Below are positions 60,684-64,000 of a stretch of DNA of 64,000 nt, piece after piece (the first letter of the stretch is position 1; every line of letters begins with the position of its first letter). The notes beneath the pieces were generated by a model, which was given only the letters and a program-made list of their open reading frames with translations, did no database searches and was not told the origin of the DNA. This stretch comes from Vogesella mureinivorans (GTDB lineage: Bacteria > Pseudomonadota > Gammaproteobacteria > Burkholderiales > Chromobacteriaceae). The translations under genes and the position numbers were made by a program. Location of the stretch: positions 62,001 to 126,000 of the forward strand of contig NZ_VMTV02000291.1 in assembly GCF_007644035.1 (NCBI RefSeq), written 5' to 3'.

Positions 60684-62171
60684 ATGGCTCGCACCCATGC
60701 AGAATGGAAAGCCCTTTCCGGCCAGATCACCATCGAAGGCCGTGCCTTCGTGGATGGCCAGTACGTCACCGCGGCTGACGAGCGCACCTTCGACTGCATC
60801 AACCCGGCTACCGGCGACAAGCTCGCCACCATCAGCTGGGCTGGCACCGCCGAAGTGGAGCAAGCTGTTGCCGCAGCACGGCGCGTATTTGAAAGTGGCA
60901 AATGGTCCGGGCTGGCACCGCTGGCACGCGGCCGCATTCTGAAACGCTTTGCCGCACTGATCCGCCAGCATGGCGACGAACTGGCCCTGCTGGAAACACT
61001 GGACGCCGGCAAACCCATCGGCGACACCACTACCGTGGACGTACCCGGTGCTGCTTATTGCGTGGAATGGTTTGCCGAAGCGATCGACAAGATCGGCGGC
61101 GAAGTCGCCCCGGTGGACCCCAAGCTGGTGGGCCTGGTGTCGCGCGAGGCCATTGGCGTGGTAGCCGCCGTAGTGCCGTGGAACTTCCCTATCCTGATGG
61201 CCAGCTGGAAATTCGGCCCGGCGCTGGCTGCCGGTAACGCGGTGATCCTGAAGCCGTCGGAAAAATCCCCGCTTACCGCCATCAAGTTGGCCGCACTGGC
61301 CAAAGAAGCCGGCATGCCGGACGGCGTGTTCCAGGTACTGCCTGGCGCTGGCGACGTGGGCCAGGCGCTGGCACAGCATAGGGACATCGACTGCATTGCC
61401 TTTACCGGCTCCACCGGCGTGGGCAAGCTCATTGCCACCGCCGCCGCGCAGTCCAACCTCAAGCGCGCCTGGCTGGAGCTGGGCGGCAAATCGCCCAATA
61501 TCGTGCTGGCCGACTGCCCGGACATCGCGCGTGCTGCGCGCACTGCTGCCGGCGCCATTTTCTACAATATGGGCGAGATGTGTACCGCTGGCTCGCGCCT
61601 GCTGCTGCACAAAGACATCAAGGACGCCTTCCTGGTCGAATTCAAGAAAGCCGCTGCGGCCTACCAGCCGGCCGACCCGCTGGACCCGGCCACCAGCATG
61701 GGCGCCATTGTGGACCGCATCCAGTACGACAAGGTGCTGGGCTACATCGCCAAGGCGCGCGAAGAAGACTGCGAGCTGGTTTGCGGCGGCCATGCCACCC
61801 GCACCGACGAAGGCCTGTTCATCGAGCCCACCGCCTTTGTGTGCCCGCGCCCGGACATGACCATTTGCCGCGAAGAAATCTTTGGCCCGGTGCTGTCCAT
61901 CATCACCTTCAGCGACGTGGAAGAAGCCATCCGCATTGCCAACGATACCGAGTACGGCCTGGCCGCAGCGGTATGGACCAGCAATGTCAGCACCGCGCAC
62001 CAGGTATCGCGCCGCCTGCGCGCCGGTACCGTGTGGGTGAACTGCTACGACGAAGGCGGCGATATGAACTTCCCGTTTGGCGGCTTCAAGCAGTCCGGCA
62101 ATGGCCGCGACAAGTCGCTGCACGCGCTGGAAAAATACACCGAGCTGAAATCCACGCTGATCAAGCTGTAA
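60684..62171 (+). CDS. puuC: Gamma-glutamyl-gamma-aminobutyraldehyde dehydrogenase
   Basis: A 495-residue NAD(P)-dependent aldehyde dehydrogenase (E. coli PuuC is 495). Catalytic Cys is in GEMCTAGSRLLLH, the general base Glu in LELGGKSPNIV and the NAD site in VVPWNFPILM and FTGSTGVGK. It oxidises the aldehyde made from gamma-glutamylputrescine to gamma-glutamyl-GABA, the substrate of PuuD. AGAGGAGAAAC precedes the ATG. It follows puuR in the same direction. Confidence 0.92.
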   Translation: MARTHAEWKALSGQITIEGRAFVDGQYVTAADERTFDCINPATGDKLATISWAGTAEVEQAVAAARRVFESGKWSGLAPLARGRILKRFAALIRQHGDELALLETLDAGKPIGDTTTVDVPGAAYCVEWFAEAIDKIGGEVAPVDPKLVGLVSREAIGVVAAVVPWNFPILMASWKFGPALAAGNAVILKPSEKSPLTAIKLAALAKEAGMPDGVFQVLPGAGDVGQALAQHRDIDCIAFTGSTGVGKLIATAAAQSNLKRAWLELGGKSPNIVLADCPDIARAARTAAGAIFYNMGEMCTAGSRLLLHKDIKDAFLVEFKKAAAAYQPADPLDPATSMGAIVDRIQYDKVLGYIAKAREEDCELVCGGHATRTDEGLFIEPTAFVCPRPDMTICREEIFGPVLSIITFSDVEEAIRIANDTEYGLAAAVWTSNVSTAHQVSRRLRAGTVWVNCYDEGGDMNFPFGGFKQSGNGRDKSLHALEKYTELKSTLIKL

Positions 62172-62190
62172 GCCTGCCCCAACCCATGCC

Positions 62191-62220
62191 AAGCCTGCCG
62201 CGTGCAGGCTTTTTCTTTTA
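62191..62220 (+). terminator. Terminator after puuC
   Basis: AAGCCTGC and GCAGGCTT flank CGCGT, followed by TTTCTTTT. Confidence 0.85.
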
Positions 62221-62254
62221 CTGCCTGCGCGGCCACTGGTCCCTGCCATGCGCA

Positions 62255-62297
62255 GACAAAATGTCGCAATCGCGCACGGCAGGGACAGAAAGTCGCA
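62255..62297. promoter_or_regulatory. Tandem GACAnAnnGTCGCA sites, candidate activator sites of moaA
   Basis: GACAAAATGTCGCA (62255-62268) and GACAGAAAGTCGCA (62284-62297), 29 bp apart from start to start. Both share 11 of 14 bases with the site pair before fdnG. They lie about 100 bases upstream of a sigma-54 promoter. Confidence 0.7.
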
Positions 62298-62355
62298 CCG
62301 GCAGCGTAAGATAAAGCCTGCCTACGCCGACTGATGCAGGGCACAGCCACGCCAA

Positions 62356-62392
62356 CACTGGCTGCGGCCAACCTTGGCCCCTGCAGCCAGTG
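62356..62392. repeat. Hairpin with embedded 12-mer repeat before moaA
   Basis: CACTGGCTGC (62356-62365) pairs with GCAGCCAGTG (62383-62392), and inside it GGCCAA pairs with TTGGCC. It contains the exact repeat copy and ends just before the sigma-54 -24 element. Confidence 0.7.
62363..62374 (-). repeat. Exact copy of AGGTTGGCCGCA repeat (intergenic, moaA leader)
   Basis: Lies between the candidate activator sites and the sigma-54 promoter, as does the one-mismatch copy before fdnG (42781-42792). Confidence 0.85.
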
Positions 62393-62393
62393 C

Positions 62394-62409
62394 TGGCAGG
62401 CCATTTGCT
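62394..62409 (+). promoter_or_regulatory. Predicted sigma-54 promoter of moaA
   Basis: TGGCAGGCCATTTGCT has GG (62395-62396) and GC (62407-62408) ten bases apart and nearly the full consensus TGGCAC-N5-TTGCT. The start would be near 62420, about 30 bases before the ATG. Confidence 0.8.
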
Positions 62410-62450
62410 TAAAACCTGTTTTACCCAGCACTTACCCACGGGAATGCCCC

Positions 62451-63425
62451 ATGTTGTCAGACCGCTTCGGCCGCACCATCGATTACCTTCGCCTGTCGGT
62501 TACCGACCGCTGCGACCTGCGCTGCAGCTACTGCATCCCCAAAGGCTTCAAGGGCTTTGAAGAGCCGGCCAACTGGCTGACCTTCGACGAAATCGGCCGT
62601 GTGGTGGCCGCCTTTTCCCGCCTGGGCACCCGCCGCTTCCGCCTCACTGGTGGCGAGCCGCTGCTACGGCGCAACCTACCCGACCTGGCCACCCGGCTAG
62701 CCGCCCTGCCCGGCGTGGAAGACCTGTCGCTATCCACCAACGCCACCCAGCTGGCCGAACACGCCCACGCCCTGCACCGCGCCGGGGTAAGCCGCCTGAA
62801 CGTGAGCCTGGATTCGCTACGCGAAGACTGTGTACACGACATTACCGGCAGCCACAGCCTGCCCAAGGTGCTCGATGGCCTGCGCACTGCACGCGACGCT
62901 GGCTTCACGCGCATCAAGATCAATATGGTGCCCATGGTAGGTGTTAACGAAGCCGATATCGAACCGATGGTGGCGTTCTGTATCGAAAACGGCCTGATCC
63001 TGCGCCTGATCGAAGCCATGCCCATGGGCAGCACCGGCCAACAGACGCGCGGGCTGAACCTGCAGCACACTCTGGCGCAGCTACAGCAGCGCTTTGACCT
63101 GCGGCCAACGTGCAAAACCCTGGGCGGCGGCCCCGCCCGCTACTGGGAAAGCGCCGACGGCGGCTTTACCCTGGGCTTGATAACCCCCATGTCGCAGCAT
63201 TTTTGCGCCACCTGTAACCGCGTGCGGTTGTCGGTAGACGGCACGCTATACATGTGCCTGGGGCAGGAAGAGCGCTTTGCACTGCGCCCCCTGCTGCGCG
63301 CGGGCTGCAGCGATACAGAGCTGGAAGCCGCCATCCGCGCCGCCATCGAGCTGAAGCCGGAAAAGCACGAGTTCACCGAACAGCCACAGCGCGTGGTGCG
63401 CTTCATGTCGATGACCGGCGGCTAG
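62451..63425 (+). CDS. moaA: GTP 3',8-cyclase (molybdenum cofactor biosynthesis)
   Basis: Radical-SAM enzyme for the first step of molybdopterin synthesis, turning GTP into 3',8-cyclo-GTP. The 324-residue protein has the N-terminal cluster motif CDLRCSYC (C-x3-C-x2-C), the C-terminal second [4Fe-4S] site (CATCNRVRLSVDG, then YMC) and the terminal Gly-Gly (MSMTGG) that enters the active site. ATG at 62451 with GGGAA before it. It is the only moa gene here. Its promoter shares features with that of the formate dehydrogenase operon, whose product needs this cofactor. Confidence 0.95.
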   Translation: MLSDRFGRTIDYLRLSVTDRCDLRCSYCIPKGFKGFEEPANWLTFDEIGRVVAAFSRLGTRRFRLTGGEPLLRRNLPDLATRLAALPGVEDLSLSTNATQLAEHAHALHRAGVSRLNVSLDSLREDCVHDITGSHSLPKVLDGLRTARDAGFTRIKINMVPMVGVNEADIEPMVAFCIENGLILRLIEAMPMGSTGQQTRGLNLQHTLAQLQQRFDLRPTCKTLGGGPARYWESADGGFTLGLITPMSQHFCATCNRVRLSVDGTLYMCLGQEERFALRPLLRAGCSDTELEAAIRAAIELKPEKHEFTEQPQRVVRFMSMTGG

Positions 63426-63582
63426 TACCCGCTTGCCGGGCAGCAGTGGCGTGCGTCGCCCCGCACATGGCGCACGGTTGCGCTTTTATACAAGTTTTAC
63501 ATTGATGGTAGGGTGCCACCAGCACCACGCGCCCGCATGAGGCGGTGGCTTTATCAGGCAAACAACAGGAAAGGCAATCACC

Positions 63583-63915
63583 ATGGCTGGCTGGTTCGAA
63601 CTAAGCAATAGCAGTGACGGGCAGTACCGTTTTGTGCTGAAGGCAGGCAATGCCGAAGTCATCTTGACCAGCGAGCTGTACAAGACGCGGGCGTCGGCAG
63701 AAAACGGCATTGCCTCGGTACAAACCAATAGTGGCAACGCTGAACGTTACGACGCCAAGGAGGCGGCCAACGGCAAGTTTTACTTCAACCTGAAAGCGGC
63801 CAACCACCAGATTATCGGCAGCAGCCAGATGTACGCCAGCGCGGCGTCACGCGACAAGGGCATCCTGTCGGTGATGAACAATGGCGGCAGCGACACCATC
63901 AAAGACCTGACCTGA
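63583..63915 (+). CDS. YegP-like DUF1508 protein
   Basis: A 110-residue protein with two DUF1508 repeats: GWFELSNSSDGQYRFVLKAG near the start and GKFYFNLKAANHQIIGSSQM in the second half, each followed by a short helix segment (ASAENGIASVQTN; ASRDKGILSVMNN). E. coli YegP has the same two-repeat form and unknown function. AACAGGAAAGG lies before the ATG. It is closed by a terminator. Confidence 0.9.
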   Translation: MAGWFELSNSSDGQYRFVLKAGNAEVILTSELYKTRASAENGIASVQTNSGNAERYDAKEAANGKFYFNLKAANHQIIGSSQMYASAASRDKGILSVMNNGGSDTIKDLT

Positions 63916-63931
63916 GCCTGCGTTCCATGAC

Positions 63932-63964
63932 AAAGCCCCGCCTGCCATGCAAGCGGGGCTTTTC
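63932..63964 (+). terminator. Terminator after yegP-like gene
   Basis: AAAGCCCCGC and GCGGGGCTTT flank an 11-base loop, ending in TTTT. The remaining 36 bases to the window end show no feature. Confidence 0.85.
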
Positions 63965-64000
63965 TCATTGGCCACACGCAGGCAGCCTGCGCCGTCTAAT

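Noticed and set aside
63965-64000. AGGCAGCCTG near the window end, like a Kingella-type uptake core
   Set aside because: Incomplete and single; no support.

Overview
The window (about 64 kb, GC-rich apart from a few islands) looks like a chromosomal segment of a free-living betaproteobacterium of the order Neisseriales, most likely family Chromobacteriaceae. Reasons: strong CTG/GCC codon preference, typical betaproteobacterial neighbours (glnE, ilvE, zinc-finger protein, waaF), and an omega-transaminase at 55142-56521 that, from memory, is close to the Chromobacterium violaceum CV_2025 enzyme with the same length. The genus cannot be settled here. I see no rRNA or tRNA gene, CRISPR array, transposase or prophage.

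Layout. 1-2909: a zinc-homeostasis operon on the minus strand (zur, a COG0523 GTPase, a tiny His-rich membrane protein, znuC, znuB cut by the left edge) with a Zur-box-like operator in front. 3011-3977: two convergent cytochromes c'. 4040-7638: a DUF1857-like protein, an orphan gene behind an AT-rich leader, and an iron-sulfur-type regulator with an MFS transporter. 7796-14829: dgt, an AEC transporter, a histidine phosphatase, msrB, a GNAT gene broken by a stop codon, a MarR regulator, tldD and a nitrilase-family amidase. 14845-24362: the giant AsmA-like yhdP gene head to head with glnE, then ilvE, a zinc-finger protein, waaF and a TetR regulator. 24419-39087: mostly housekeeping and small genes (ybaN, yjfB-like, trxB, Smr, bcp, phoH, yedI-like, an Hsp70-like protein, a K+ channel, ppnP, an HPt/HD-GYP protein, cspA). 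39252-49247: a two-component system divergent from a formate dehydrogenase-N operon (fdnGHI-fdhD-fdhE). 49344-54919: a secreted Cys-rich protein, a tandem GNAT, an rRNA/tRNA methyltransferase, an HDOD protein, a methyltransferase and motB. 55142-62171: a putrescine catabolism cluster (spuC, puuA, puuD, ald, puuR, puuC). 62451-63915: moaA and a yegP-like gene.

Two observations stand out. First, the 12-mer AGGTTGGCCGCA occurs 14 times exactly, on both strands, plus more than 20 one-mismatch copies; it sits in genes, intergenic gaps and inside a 40-bp palindromic terminator. This is how the DNA uptake sequences of Neisseriaceae behave, but the sequence is not one of the dialects I know. Second, the promoters of the formate dehydrogenase operon and of moaA, 20 kb apart, share a motif GACAnAnnGTCGCA present twice at each, each followed by a good sigma-54 -24/-12 element. 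An NtrC-family regulator is encoded divergently beside the first. This suggests one sigma-54 regulon joining a molybdenum or tungsten enzyme to its cofactor synthesis.

The putrescine cluster has no amine oxidase. It pairs a pyruvate-type transaminase with alanine dehydrogenase, which would recycle the alanine formed back to pyruvate.
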